64,000 nucleotides of DNA from an uncultured Clostridia bacterium (GCA_947510165.1 CANNSB010000005.1:30448-94447), one strand, 5' to 3'; positions 43,057-53,065 are shown, counted from the first letter of the stretch. Numbers and translations: made by a program. Notes: a model not told the origin generated them from the sequence alone.

Positions 43057-44070
43057 ATGGCGAAAATTGGTATTTTAGGGTCTGGAAGTTTTGGATGTTC
43101 TTTAGGATATATTATGGATAAAGCTGGACATGATATTTTTATATGGGGATATAATAAATCTGAAATAGACGATATAAAAAAAAATAGAGAAAATAAAAAA
43201 CATCTTCCTGGAATAAAATTAAAAGAGAGTATACAATTTTCTACGGATTTTGAAAATTTAAAAGGATGCTCGTTAGTTATATTTGCTGTCCCTTCTTTTG
43301 CTGTAGGAGAAACTATAGAAAAATGTTATAAATATATAGATGATGATTGCATAGTTATTAATGTTGCTAAAGGATTTGATCCTGATACAAATAAGTTTTT
43401 ATCAGATATTTTACAGCCATATTTAAAGCAGGATATAGTTGTTTTATCTGGACCTTCTCATGCAGAAGAAGTGGCGAGAGGAATTCCTACAACTATGGTT
43501 GCTTCTTCTAAAAATGAAAGTAATGCAAAATATGTTCAAGATGTTTTGATGGTAGAAAATTTTAGAATATATGTAAATGATGATATAATTGGAACTCAGG
43601 TAGGTGGAGCTTTAAAGAATATAATTGCCATTGCTTGTGGAATTTGTGAGGGTTTGGGATTAGGAGATAATTCTAAAGCTGCTTTGATGACAAGAGGTTT
43701 AGCAGAGGTTAGTAGATTGGGAAGAAAGCTTGGTGCAAAATTAGAAACTTTTTCAGGGCTTACAGGCTTGGGGGATCTAATAGTTACTTGCACTAGTGTT
43801 CATAGTAGAAATACAAGGGCAGGGATTTTTATAGGTAGAGGGTTTTCGCCTAAGCAAGCTATGGATAAGGTAGGAATGGTTGTAGAAGGATATAACGCAA
43901 CCAGATCTGCATATGCATATATGAATGAATATAATGTTGTTATGCCAATAGTTAAAGGTCTTTATGGGGTTTTGTTTGAGGGGTGGGATGTTAAATCTCA
44001 GATAATTAATCTTATGAGACGGGATAAAACTAGTGAGAATGAAAACATATTATATAGTAGTTTTCAATAA
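43057..44070 (+). CDS. gpsA: Glycerol-3-phosphate dehydrogenase (NAD(P)+)
   Basis: Reduces dihydroxyacetone phosphate to sn-glycerol 3-phosphate for lipid synthesis. The N-terminal dinucleotide-binding motif GSGSFGCSLG (about 7-16) is followed by AVPSFAV, SGPSHAEEVARGIPTT with the catalytic-region lysine in GGALKNIIAIACG, and GLGDLIVTCTS. 337 residues. TAGGAGG precedes the ATG. The 20-bp perfect-palindrome terminator after it closes the DUF512-der-plsY-gpsA operon. Confidence 0.96.
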   Translation: MAKIGILGSGSFGCSLGYIMDKAGHDIFIWGYNKSEIDDIKKNRENKKHLPGIKLKESIQFSTDFENLKGCSLVIFAVPSFAVGETIEKCYKYIDDDCIVINVAKGFDPDTNKFLSDILQPYLKQDIVVLSGPSHAEEVARGIPTTMVASSKNESNAKYVQDVLMVENFRIYVNDDIIGTQVGGALKNIIAIACGICEGLGLGDNSKAALMTRGLAEVSRLGRKLGAKLETFSGLTGLGDLIVTCTSVHSRNTRAGIFIGRGFSPKQAMDKVGMVVEGYNATRSAYAYMNEYNVVMPIVKGLYGVLFEGWDVKSQIINLMRRDKTSENENILYSSFQ

Positions 44071-44074
44071 AAAT

Positions 44075-44115
44075 AAAAAAGAGAAAAGAGGAAATTTCCT
44101 CTTTTCTCTTTTTTT
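44075..44115. terminator. Bidirectional terminator between gpsA and the NatB-like gene
   Basis: A 20-bp perfect palindrome (44075-44094 with 44095-44114), effectively a 4-base loop, with A-run and T-run ends. It lies between two convergent stop codons. Confidence 0.9.
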
Positions 44116-44126
44116 ATAAAATATAT

Positions 44127-45374
44127 TTACATTGAAATTTTCTTTTTAAATTTTCGAGATTTAGTAGACACGGTAAAAATTGCATCTGATGAAAACACTT
44201 TTATCGCTATAAAAAGAATAGCGATAAGGAATATAGATTGATAAACTATACCTAATAAGAAAAGAAAATTATTCTGTAAAATAAGGTTTGGTCCAGCTGT
44301 AAAAGTGTGAGTAAAGGGAATTAGGTTTACTATAAATCTAATAAGAGGGGGAAGGGATTGGATATCTGAAAGAATAGAAAGAATATAGGGGATTAAAACA
44401 GATATCATAAGAGGAGCAATGGTTATTTGAGCAGATTTTACATCTTTAGAAAAAGCTCCTAAAACAATGCTGATAGATAGAGCGATAAGTATTGTTAAAA
44501 ATAACTGAATACCTATAAATATAAAATCAAATCCAGAAAGTTTTATTCCAAGATCAGAAAACAAGGATGTGTCGATAGAAGAGTTTGATTCACCTGTCAT
44601 ATATATAAAAAATCCAACTACATAAACCGACGACATAACAATTGCAACCAAGGCAGAAGCAGAAATTTTTGCAAGAAGGATAGATATTCTAGAAATAGGG
44701 GTGGAAAGGAGGGTTTCTAATGTTTTATCTCCCTTTTCATTTGCTATAGCAGTGGAAACCATCTGAGAAGCTATAACTATTATCATAAATATTATTATAG
44801 GGAGGACTGCTGTTTGAGAGATTGCAAAAAGTTTAATTGTGGATGAAGAAATCTCTGCGACTTTATTATTTATTTCAGTTTTTTCTTTTATAGAGATAGG
44901 ATTATTAAAAAAATCCATATTTTCAGAGGAAAGATCCTGTGAAATTATTTTGTTTTTATAAAAATTTGAAATAATAGAAAGAGCATTTGTAGAGGAAGAA
45001 GATGAAGCTGATGAGAAGTTTGAAAGGGAAGAAACTTTGGAGTATAACTCTATATCGGTTGTTTTGTTTTCAAAAATATTTTTTCCAAAACCAGAAGAAA
45101 ATATAAGAGCAGACTCTTTTATATCTTTTATATCTTCTATAACGAAGACATTAAATCCAGAATTTTTTAATAGGTCTATAGTTTCTTTAGATTGTTCAGA
45201 TTTATCCTGATCTATTATTTGAAGATTAGTTAGATTTTCAACCTCTGTTTCGGAGATATTTTTTATAAATCCTCCTAAAAATATAAAAACAAAAATAGAG
45301 ATAATAAGACCTAAAATAAGTTGAAAATTTATAACATCTCTAACTTCTTTTTTTAATAAAGCTAAAAATTTCAT
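44127..45374 (-). CDS. ABC-2 type permease, NatB-like exporter
   Basis: 415 residues. One N-terminal membrane helix (about 17-38), a large extracytoplasmic domain (about 40-180) that includes a serine-rich stretch, then five or six membrane helices in the C-terminal half with the segment GDKTLETLLSTPISR typical of the NatB/ABC-2 family. The start codon overlaps the ATPase gene stop by 4 bases, so the two form an exporter. Relatives export sodium or drugs; the substrate is unknown. Confidence 0.85.
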   Translation of the reverse strand: MKFLALLKKEVRDVINFQLILGLIISIFVFIFLGGFIKNISETEVENLTNLQIIDQDKSEQSKETIDLLKNSGFNVFVIEDIKDIKESALIFSSGFGKNIFENKTTDIELYSKVSSLSNFSSASSSSSTNALSIISNFYKNKIISQDLSSENMDFFNNPISIKEKTEINNKVAEISSSTIKLFAISQTAVLPIIIFMIIVIASQMVSTAIANEKGDKTLETLLSTPISRISILLAKISASALVAIVMSSVYVVGFFIYMTGESNSSIDTSLFSDLGIKLSGFDFIFIGIQLFLTILIALSISIVLGAFSKDVKSAQITIAPLMISVLIPYILSILSDIQSLPPLIRFIVNLIPFTHTFTAGPNLILQNNFLFLLGIVYQSIFLIAILFIAIKVFSSDAIFTVSTKSRKFKKKISM

Positions 45375-46099
45375 ATATTTTTCGCCACCTTTTCAAAAAC
45401 TTCTTCTAAATTTTGGGCATTATATTTTTGTTTTATAGCTAAAGGTTGACCAATTTCATATATAACGCCTTTGTTTATAATAGCGATTCTATCAGAAAGA
45501 TATTCTATCTCTAGCATATTATGGCTTGATAGAAGAAATGCAGTTCCTTTTTTTGCAAGTTGTTTTATCATCCTTCTAATTTCTAAAGCGTTTATAATAT
45601 CAAGCCCTGAAGTTGCCTCGTCTAAAATGGCCAGCCTTGGCTTGTTCATAACAGCACGGGAGATTAAAAGTTTTCTAATCATACCACGGCTGTATGAAGA
45701 AATTTTATCTTTAAGTCTGTCTCCAAGTTTACAGATTTTTATAGCATTTTCAAAATATTCTTTTTGTTTTGATTTTTCAGAAGAAATCATAGATGCCATA
45801 AATTTTAAATAATAATTTCCTGTCATATTTTTATATGCACCTGCTTCATCAGGAAGATATGTAATATTTTCTCTAACTTTATTAGGAGATTTCACAAGGC
45901 TATGACCATCTATAAAACAGTCTCCAGATGAGGGGGTTATTATAGTGGAGATCATCCGAATTGTGGAAGTTTTTCCGGCTCCGTTCGGACCTATTATAGA
46001 AAAAATTTCTCCTGTATTTACGGTAAAAGATATATCTTTTACTGCAATAGTTGATCCATATTTTTTTGAAAGATTTTTAACTTCTAAGCATATACTCAC
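45371..46099 (-). CDS. ABC transporter ATP-binding protein, NatA-like
   Basis: 242-residue ATPase pairing with the downstream permease. Walker A is GPNGAGKTST (about 37-46). The signature is shortened to SYSRGM, as in many ABC-2 exporters, and Walker B reads LAILDEAT with the switch SSHNM. GTG start with AAAGGA upstream. It is divergent from the MacB-type ATPase gene. Confidence 0.9.
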   Translation of the reverse strand: MSICLEVKNLSKKYGSTIAVKDISFTVNTGEIFSIIGPNGAGKTSTIRMISTIITPSSGDCFIDGHSLVKSPNKVRENITYLPDEAGAYKNMTGNYYLKFMASMISSEKSKQKEYFENAIKICKLGDRLKDKISSYSRGMIRKLLISRAVMNKPRLAILDEATSGLDIINALEIRRMIKQLAKKGTAFLLSSHNMLEIEYLSDRIAIINKGVIYEIGQPLAIKQKYNAQNLEEVFEKVAKNI

Positions 46100-46139
46100 T
46101 AGATAATTCCTTTCTTATATATATATTATTAAGTATATA

Positions 46140-46148
46140 ATTATATCA
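46140..46148 (-). promoter_or_regulatory. Candidate extended -10 promoter for the NatA-NatB operon
   Basis: On the - strand TGA is followed by TATAAT, an extended -10 element, 41 bases before the GTG start. No clear -35 is visible in this very AT-rich gap. Confidence 0.35.
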
Positions 46149-46195
46149 TATAGCTAATAATATATATATAATCTTAAAGAAAGTGATTAAATCTA

Positions 46196-46224
46196 TTGAA
46201 AAAACATAAAAAACATAATATCAT
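46196..46224 (+). promoter_or_regulatory. Candidate sigma-A promoter for the MacB-type ATPase and comM
   Basis: TTGAAA (46196-46201), a 17-base spacer and TATCAT (46219-46224), each one mismatch from consensus, 37 bases before the chosen start. Confidence 0.45.
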
Positions 46225-46260
46225 TGTATTAAGTATAAATATTTAATGGGATGTGATTTT

Positions 46261-46962
46261 TTGTCAAAACTTATTGAACTTATAGAAGTATCCAAAATAT
46301 ATAATAGAGGTGAAAATGAAGTTAGAGCTATAAATAATGTTAGCTTAGAGATAAATAAAGGTGATTTTATCGCTATAGTTGGAAGTTCTGGTTCGGGCAA
46401 ATCAACAATGATGAATATCTTAGGTTGCCTAGATGTTCCTGATGAGGGAAAATATTTATTAGACGGAAAAGATGTATCTACATTAGATGAAAATGAATTA
46501 AGTAGTATAAGAAATAAAAAGATAGGGTTTATTTTTCAGGGATTTAATCTTATAACAAGTCTTACAGCTTTAGAAAATGTAGAACTTCCCTTGATATATA
46601 GGGGAAAAGGAAAAAAAGAAAGAGAAGAGATGGCGATATCAATGTTGAAGAGGGTTGGTCTGGAAAACAGACTAAGTCATAAGCCCTCTGAAATGTCTGG
46701 AGGACAACAACAAAGGGTGGCAATTGCAAGAGCATTAGCAACGTCTCCGCCTATTATTCTTGCGGATGAACCTACAGGGAATTTGGATAGCAAGTCTGGA
46801 GAAGAGGTTATAAAAATACTTAAAGAGCTTCATAAAGAAGGGAAAACAATTATTCTTATAACCCATGATGATGATATAGCAAATATTGCAGAGAGAGTTG
46901 TAAGATTTTCTGATGGAATAATTATAGAAAATTATTTTAATAAAGAGAAGATAATTGTTTAA
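46261..46962 (+). CDS. ABC transporter ATPase, MacB/LolD type, without a linked permease
   Basis: Complete ABC ATPase (233 residues): Walker A GSSGSGKST, then GFIFQGFNLI as Q-loop. The signature is SGGQQQRVAIARAL, Walker B IILADEPTGNLDS and the H-loop THDDD. The sequence is of the MacB/LolD/YknY class, which normally pairs with an FtsX-like permease; none is encoded next to it, and comM follows. The start is uncertain: TTG 46261 gives the family-like SKLIELIEVSKIY beginning, ATG 46246 is the alternative. Confidence 0.88.
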   Translation: MSKLIELIEVSKIYNRGENEVRAINNVSLEINKGDFIAIVGSSGSGKSTMMNILGCLDVPDEGKYLLDGKDVSTLDENELSSIRNKKIGFIFQGFNLITSLTALENVELPLIYRGKGKKEREEMAISMLKRVGLENRLSHKPSEMSGGQQQRVAIARALATSPPIILADEPTGNLDSKSGEEVIKILKELHKEGKTIILITHDDDIANIAERVVRFSDGIIIENYFNKEKIIV

Positions 46963-46973
46963 GGAGAATAATA

Positions 46974-48503
46974 TTGTTTATAAAGGTTAATAGCATGGGT
47001 CTTAGAGGGGTAGAACCTTTTCTTGTTGAAGTTGAGGCGGATATATCTAAAGGTATGCCATGTTTTGATATTGTTGGTTTGCCCGATGCTGCGATAAAAG
47101 AAAGCCGAGATAGGGTTAAATCTTCTATAAAAAATAATGGATATGAGTTTCCATTAAGTCGAGTGGTTATAAATCTTGCTCCAGCAGATATTAGAAAATA
47201 TGGATCTTTTTATGAGCTTCCTATCCTTATTTCTATACTTAAAGGGACAAAACAACTAGAATGTGATGTAGAAGACAGCATTTTTATAGGGGAACTTTCT
47301 TTAAGAGGAGATATTCGTTCTGTAAGTGGAATCTTACCGATGGTTGTTAAAGCTTATGAAATGGGGATAAAACGAATTTTTATCCCTGAAGAAAATTCCT
47401 TAGAAGCATCGTTTATAGATGGAATTGATATATATGGAGTTAAAACGATTGATCAAGTTATTTTGCATCTTTCAGGAGGAAGAGAGTTAGAAAAGGTTAA
47501 ACATAATAAAAAGTTTAAAAAAGATATTACATATCCAATAGATTTTTCTGAAGTTAAAGGACAGTTTGCAGCAAGAAGAGGGCTAGAAATATCGGCAGCG
47601 GGGGGACATAATGCATTGTTAATAGGGAGTCCAGGTTCGGGGAAAAGCATGCTTGCAAAAAGACTTCCTTCTATCCTCCCTGATTTAACTTTTGAGGAAG
47701 CAATCGAGTGTACTAAGATATATTCTATCTCTGGGATGATAGATAAAGAGATGCCAATAATATCTGAAAGACCCTTTAGATCTCCCCACCATACGATATC
47801 TCCAGCAGGGCTTTCGGGAGGAGGAACAACGCCAAAACCAGGAGAAGTTTCTCTTGCACATAATGGAGTTTTATTTTTAGATGAGCTTCCAGAATTTTCC
47901 AAGATATCTATGGAAATTTTAAGACAACCATTAGAAGACCAATTTATAACTATATCAAGAGTTAGTGGTAGTGTAGTCTATCCTTCTTCTATTATATTGA
48001 TTGCGGCGATGAATCCATGCCAATGTGGATATTTTGGACATCCAACAAGAGAATGTCGATGTAGTTCTAATGCTGTTTCTAGATATTTAGCCAGAGTTTC
48101 TGGGCCACTTATAGATAGATTTGATCTACATATAGACAGTACAGGGGTTGAATTTAGCGATCTTTCTTCAGACAAAGAAGTTGAAACTTCTTTAGAGATA
48201 AAAGTTCGTGTAGATAAATCTAGAGATAAACAGATAGAAAGATTTTCTAAAACAAAAATATGTTTTAATTCTAGAATATCTCCTGGACAGTTGAGAGAAT
48301 TTTGTATTTTAACAGATGATGCAACTAGTATTTTAAAGAGAGCATTTGAAAATCTCTGTCTTTCTGCGAGAGCTTATGATAAAATTATAAAAATTGGAAG
48401 AACGATAGCAGATTTAGACAATAGCGATGATATAGGAAAAACACATATTCTAGAGGCAATACAATATAGAAGTTTGGATAGAAAATATTGGCAAAAAATA
48501 TAG
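46974..48503 (+). CDS. comM: YifB/ComM-family Mg chelatase-like AAA ATPase
   Basis: 509 residues. An N-terminal Lon-like domain (about 1-170), then an AAA module with Walker A GSPGSGKSMLA, the RPFRSPHHTIS motif and Walker B LFLDELPEF. NPCQCGYFGHPTRECRC is the conserved zinc-like cysteine cluster, and a C-terminal helical domain closes the protein. In naturally competent bacteria ComM is a branch-migration helicase, while in Firmicutes the role is less clear. TTG start with AAGGAG upstream. Confidence 0.9.
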   Translation: MFIKVNSMGLRGVEPFLVEVEADISKGMPCFDIVGLPDAAIKESRDRVKSSIKNNGYEFPLSRVVINLAPADIRKYGSFYELPILISILKGTKQLECDVEDSIFIGELSLRGDIRSVSGILPMVVKAYEMGIKRIFIPEENSLEASFIDGIDIYGVKTIDQVILHLSGGRELEKVKHNKKFKKDITYPIDFSEVKGQFAARRGLEISAAGGHNALLIGSPGSGKSMLAKRLPSILPDLTFEEAIECTKIYSISGMIDKEMPIISERPFRSPHHTISPAGLSGGGTTPKPGEVSLAHNGVLFLDELPEFSKISMEILRQPLEDQFITISRVSGSVVYPSSIILIAAMNPCQCGYFGHPTRECRCSSNAVSRYLARVSGPLIDRFDLHIDSTGVEFSDLSSDKEVETSLEIKVRVDKSRDKQIERFSKTKICFNSRISPGQLREFCILTDDATSILKRAFENLCLSARAYDKIIKIGRTIADLDNSDDIGKTHILEAIQYRSLDRKYWQKI

Positions 48504-48516
48504 AAAGAGGAGATAG

Positions 48517-49461
48517 ATGCTAAAAGATTTAAAATTTTTCACATATCTCATTTTGATAATTTTATTTATAAGTTTGGGTTTTTTTGATTTAAATATATCT
48601 AAAGCAATCTATAATCCTGATGTGGATTGGGTTTTATTTATGGATAGATATGGAGTTTTAATTACTCCTATATTTATTTTTTTTGGGTCGGTTAGTTTAT
48701 CTAAGCTTTATATAATAAAAAATAACAAGAGAAAAAAGAGTCTAAAATTTTACATAGCCATGATAATAGTTTCTCTTATATATATCTGCACCAATCTTAT
48801 ATCATCATTTAATTTTAGTATAACTTATTTTATAATGTTTATTTTAATATTGTGGGTTGTGTGTTATATTATTTATTTTGTATATATAAGTAAAAAAGAG
48901 ACTCTTATAACTTTAGAAAATTTTTGTAGGGTTGTTGTTCTAACGGGGGTCTATTCTATGGTGACTATCTTTGTTTTAAAATTGGGATGGGGAAGAGTTC
49001 GATTTTTTAATCTAGATAGTGGATATTCTAATTTCACCCCTTGGTATATTCCTCAAGGATATAATGGAAACCATTCTTTTCCATCTGGTCATGCGGGAAA
49101 TATTTCGATTATATTTATATTTCTTATAAATAGTTTTTCTATAAAGACAAAATTTTCGGATATATTTATAAAAATATTAGTTATGTTTTTAATATCTATA
49201 TTTTGTCTAAGTCGGGTTATATTAGGGGCACACTATATGTCTGATATTATTATGAGCGTTATTATAGTTGTTTCTTATATGTTTTTATTTTATAATAAAG
49301 TTTATTATAAAATACCCATAAAAAAGAGTTTAAATAAATTTAATAAAAATAATTTATCTAGTGTAAATAAAAAAAATACTAAAAATAGTAAAATTTCTAG
49401 GGTAGATAAAAAAATTGTTAATAAAAAAAAGTTATCTAATAAAAATAAAATTAAAAAATAG
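48517..49461 (+). CDS. PAP2-family membrane phosphatase with lysine-rich tail
   Basis: 314 residues with six likely membrane helices and the three PAP2 phosphatase motifs: a K...GRVRF variant of KxxxxxxRP (about 155-163), SFPSGHAGN (about 189-197) and SRVILGAHYMSD (about 234-245). Relatives dephosphorylate lipid phosphates such as undecaprenyl pyrophosphate or phosphatidylglycerol phosphate; the substrate is not readable. The last 45 residues are lysine/asparagine-rich and cytosolic, an unusual extension. AGAGGAG precedes the ATG. Confidence 0.88.
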   Translation: MLKDLKFFTYLILIILFISLGFFDLNISKAIYNPDVDWVLFMDRYGVLITPIFIFFGSVSLSKLYIIKNNKRKKSLKFYIAMIIVSLIYICTNLISSFNFSITYFIMFILILWVVCYIIYFVYISKKETLITLENFCRVVVLTGVYSMVTIFVLKLGWGRVRFFNLDSGYSNFTPWYIPQGYNGNHSFPSGHAGNISIIFIFLINSFSIKTKFSDIFIKILVMFLISIFCLSRVILGAHYMSDIIMSVIIVVSYMFLFYNKVYYKIPIKKSLNKFNKNNLSSVNKKNTKNSKISRVDKKIVNKKKLSNKNKIKK

Positions 49462-49494
49462 AATGTAAATTTTAAAATTTACATTCTATTTTTT
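49453..49494. terminator. Bidirectional terminator between the PAP2 gene and the tRNA methyltransferase gene
   Basis: A 21-bp perfect palindrome (49453-49473 with 49474-49494) with A-run and T-run ends. It overlaps both convergent stop codons, so the last codons of each gene are part of the stem. Confidence 0.88.
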
Positions 49495-50207
49495 AATTTT
49501 AAGTATTTCTGATTATAAGGAAGTTTTTTTGCTAAGTCCATATAAAAAGGTGGTTCTATTTTTAAAAAAGATTTTCCACCTTTAACTCCTTCTACAAGGA
49601 ATAGCCAAGGGGGAGAGATGCTATTATTTTGGATAAAGATTAAACGTTTTGGTTCTATATTATATTTTCTCATAGTTTCTAGGATATCCACAAGTCTTTC
49701 TGGGCGTTGGCATAGTGTAAATCTGCCTTTAAATTTTAGAAGAAGAGAAGCGGATTTTATTATATCTTCATTTGTACAGAGTATTTCGTGATTTGCAATC
49801 TGTTTTTCTATAGATTTATTTAAAATTCCTGTATTATTTATTTTATATGGAGGGTTTGAGCAGACTAGATCAAAAGTTTGTTTTTTTATGGATAAAGGAA
49901 TATTTTTTATATCGGCTAAAATAGGGAAAAGCTTTTGTTGTAGGTTTGATAAAAAAACACCCTTAGAAAACTGTTCTATAGCTTGTGGTTGTATATCTAT
50001 TCCGTATATTTTTTCTATATCTGGGTGATTGCTATAAAATATAGCTGGGATAATTCCACATCCTGTTCCTAGATCACAGATAGATTTGTTTTTTTTTGAT
50101 GCAGAAAAGTTTGCTAAGAGAAAAGCGTCGGTTCCAAATGTATGTATCTCGCTTGTTTGGACGAATATAGATGGTGTAATTTTTTCTATTTTAAAATTGG
50201 ATATCAA
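49479..50207 (-). CDS. tRNA1(Val) adenine-N6 methyltransferase-like protein (TrmN6/COG4123)
   Basis: 242-residue SAM-dependent N6-adenine methyltransferase. The SAM loop is DLGTGCGIIPAI (about 42-53) and the catalytic N6-adenine motif is NPPY in VCSNPPYK (about 114-121). GTDAFLLANFS before the SAM loop is typical of the COG4123 group, which in E. coli modifies A37 of tRNA-Val. TTG start at 50207 with AGGAG 8 bases before it. It shares its end with the PAP2 terminator. Confidence 0.85.
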   Translation of the reverse strand: MISNFKIEKITPSIFVQTSEIHTFGTDAFLLANFSASKKNKSICDLGTGCGIIPAIFYSNHPDIEKIYGIDIQPQAIEQFSKGVFLSNLQQKLFPILADIKNIPLSIKKQTFDLVCSNPPYKINNTGILNKSIEKQIANHEILCTNEDIIKSASLLLKFKGRFTLCQRPERLVDILETMRKYNIEPKRLIFIQNNSISPPWLFLVEGVKGGKSFLKIEPPFYMDLAKKLPYNQKYLKLKNRM

Positions 50208-50275
50208 TAGTGGATCTCCTTATATGAAAAATTTATAAGTAATATTTTATCACATTTTTCATAAATTTAAAATAT

Positions 50276-53011
50276 TTATTTAGAAAATCCATTCTTTTTA
50301 CGATTTGATAATATAGAGATAAAACTTGATATAATAGGAATTGATATACTATATATTAGTACAATTATTATATACTTTATATCTAACGGAGATGTTTTAA
50401 AGATAAATTGTAGAGAAGGTAGATATATAATTAAAGAGATTATTATTAAAGATAATATAACAGATACAATAAGTTTTATATTATTTAAATAAGGAAGGTT
50501 AAATAGATGTTTATCTTCGCTTTTACACTCAAATACATGTATAAGTTGGCTTATAACAAGAGATAGAAGTGCGGAAGTCCTTGCTATATCTATATCGGTA
50601 GAAAGCTTATAGATAGAAATAAATGTTGCTACTGTTGTTATTCCTATAAAAATGCCCCTAAAAATTATTTTAGATAATAGTCCACTAGAAAATATAGAAT
50701 CTAAATTTTTACGGGGATGTTTTTTCATAATGTTTTTTTCATGGGGTTCGAAACTAAGAGATATTGCAGGGAGACCATCGGTTATAAGGTTTATAAATAA
50801 TATATGTATTGGAAGAAGTATTATAGGAATGTTCATAATTATACAAAGGAGCATAGACACAACTTCTCCAATGTTACAGGCTATGAGATATCTAATAAAT
50901 TTTCTTATATTTTGATAGACTGATCGACCTTCTTTTAAAGATTCTGTAATGGTAGAAAAATTGTCGTCCATCAATATAATATCAGCAGAATCTTTGGCTA
51001 TATCTGTTCCATTTATTCCCATAGAGATTCCAGTATCAGCTTCTTTTATAGCAGGGACATCGTTTATACCATCTCCAGTCATAGCAACTATTTCTCCTTG
51101 TGCTTTAAAAGTTTTTATAATTTTCAGCTTGTCTTCTGGAGAAACTCTTGCAAAAATAGTAGTGTTTTTTATCTTTTTTTCTAGATCATATTGTGATATA
51201 GTTTTAAGTTCTTCTCCCGTTATAACTGTATTTTCGTTTTTATAAATTCCTATTTTTTTTCCAATTGCAATGGCTGTATTTTTATAGTCTCCAGTTATCA
51301 TAACTACTTTAACACCTGCTTTTTGGCAGATTTTAATAGACTTTTTTGTTTCTTTTCTAATAGTATCTATCATTCCAACCATTCCGATAAATATAAAGTT
51401 TGATTCTATATTTTTTATATCATAGTTATGAGAAATTTCTTTGTAGGCAAAAGCTATAACTCGGAGGCTGTTGTTTGCAAGATGGTTGTTTTTATTATTT
51501 AGAAATGATTTTTCTTTTGTTCCCATATGGATTAGTCCATTATCTGTTAGAATAGATGAGGATTTTTCTATTATAATATCAAAAGCACCTTTGGCTATTA
51601 GATAAAGTTTGTTATCTTTTTCTGAAATAATAACGGACATTATCTTTCTAGAGCTATCAAAAGGAATTTCTTCTATACATTTGTATAGAGATGATAGGTT
51701 CTTTTTAAGCATTAAAGCTTTTGCCGACATGATAAGTAGGGCAGTTTCTGTAGAATCTCCATTAGTTTTAAAGCTTCCTTTTGCTAGATTTTTTGCTCTA
51801 TTTCGTCCAATAATTTCTTTATTGTGGGAATATATTTCACTGTTATTACACAGCACAGATGAAAGGATTAATTTTTTTATAATAGGAAAAGAAGATACAT
51901 TAATATCTTTTTTATCAATTTGGAATCCGCCAGCTTTTGAATTTCCATCTCCTGTAACTTGTATAGAATGATCAAATGAAACAATTTCTTTAACTGTCAT
52001 TTTATTTTCTGTGAGAGTTCCTGTTTTGTCGGTACATATAACTGTTGTACAGCCAAGTTTTTCTAGAGTATGAAGGTTTTTTATAATAGAGTTTTTAAAA
52101 ACCATGCGTTTTATAGATAAGGCTAGGCAGATTGTAACTATTGTAGGAAGTCCTTCTGGAATTCCAGCTACGGCGGTGGATAAACTTAGTATAATCATTT
52201 GTGAGATTGATTCGCCTCTAATAATTCCTCCCACAAAGACTATTAGACAGATAGCTATACATACTATCACAATTATTTTACTAATTTCTTTCAGTTTGTT
52301 TTGCAAATTTGTTTTAGATTCCTTTGATTTATCTATAAGGCAAGATATTTTTCCTATCTGGGTGTCCATTCCTGTTGATATAACTAGGGCGGTTCCTCTT
52401 CCTTTTGTAACAACTGTTCCACTATATAGAATTGTTTTTTTATTTAATGAATTGTCTTTATCAGATATATCTCCAACTGATTTTTTAGAAGGGATACATT
52501 CTCCAGTTAAAATAGATTCATCCACCATAAGGTTAGAAGCTTTTAGTATAACTGCATCTGCGGGAATTTTGTCTCCTGAAGAAATAGAAAACACATCTTC
52601 TATAACTATATCTTCTACAGAAATTTTTGTAAAATTTCCATCCCTTAAAACGTTTGCTTTTGGAAAGGGGATTTTATTTACAAATTCTATAGATTTTTCT
52701 GTTTTGAGCTGTTGGATAAAACCAATAATAGCATTTATAAATATAATAGAAGCTATCGTTATAGCTTCTATATAGTCTCCCATATATATTGATATTATTG
52801 TTGAAATTAGAAGGATTATAACTAATATATCTTTAAACTGTGTTCCGAAAAGTATAATCGGATTTTTCTGTTTTTTTTGTTTAATTTTATTTTTTCCAAA
52901 TCTTTCTAAATATTCTTTTCCTTGTTTAGATGATAGTCCTTGTTTTTTTGGAGAATAATTTTTAGAAAAATCAGAAATAATATCTGATTTTAAAATTTTC
53001 ATAACTTTCAT
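50276..53011 (-). CDS. P-type cation ATPase, calcium-transporter type (IIA/PMCA-like)
   Basis: 911-residue membrane pump. The cytosolic N-domain comes first, then M1-M2 and the actuator domain with the LTGECIPSKK loop (TGE motif). M4 has GIPEGLP, the cation-binding motif of type II Ca pumps. The phosphorylation site is CTDKTGTLTENKMTV. KGAFD in the nucleotide domain, TGDGINDVPAIK at the hinge, and M5-M10 with NLITDGLPA follow. These fit a Ca2+ or Ca/Mn exporter. ATG at 53011 follows AAGGAG; an open GTG at 53020 has no spacing. Confidence 0.9.
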   Translation of the reverse strand: MKVMKILKSDIISDFSKNYSPKKQGLSSKQGKEYLERFGKNKIKQKKQKNPIILFGTQFKDILVIILLISTIISIYMGDYIEAITIASIIFINAIIGFIQQLKTEKSIEFVNKIPFPKANVLRDGNFTKISVEDIVIEDVFSISSGDKIPADAVILKASNLMVDESILTGECIPSKKSVGDISDKDNSLNKKTILYSGTVVTKGRGTALVISTGMDTQIGKISCLIDKSKESKTNLQNKLKEISKIIVIVCIAICLIVFVGGIIRGESISQMIILSLSTAVAGIPEGLPTIVTICLALSIKRMVFKNSIIKNLHTLEKLGCTTVICTDKTGTLTENKMTVKEIVSFDHSIQVTGDGNSKAGGFQIDKKDINVSSFPIIKKLILSSVLCNNSEIYSHNKEIIGRNRAKNLAKGSFKTNGDSTETALLIMSAKALMLKKNLSSLYKCIEEIPFDSSRKIMSVIISEKDNKLYLIAKGAFDIIIEKSSSILTDNGLIHMGTKEKSFLNNKNNHLANNSLRVIAFAYKEISHNYDIKNIESNFIFIGMVGMIDTIRKETKKSIKICQKAGVKVVMITGDYKNTAIAIGKKIGIYKNENTVITGEELKTISQYDLEKKIKNTTIFARVSPEDKLKIIKTFKAQGEIVAMTGDGINDVPAIKEADTGISMGINGTDIAKDSADIILMDDNFSTITESLKEGRSVYQNIRKFIRYLIACNIGEVVSMLLCIIMNIPIILLPIHILFINLITDGLPAISLSFEPHEKNIMKKHPRKNLDSIFSSGLLSKIIFRGIFIGITTVATFISIYKLSTDIDIARTSALLSLVISQLIHVFECKSEDKHLFNLPYLNNIKLIVSVILSLIIISLIIYLPSLQFIFKTSPLDIKYIIIVLIYSISIPIISSFISILSNRKKNGFSK

Positions 53012-53065
53012 TTTGTACACTCCTTATAAAATAAAGTCTGCTAGTCCATTTTTATTCTATTTGAT

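Noticed and set aside
50221-50261. 10-bp inverted repeat between the Ca-type ATPase gene and the tRNA methyltransferase gene
   Set aside because: Short A/T-only stem with a 21-base loop and no T-run; not supported as a terminator.
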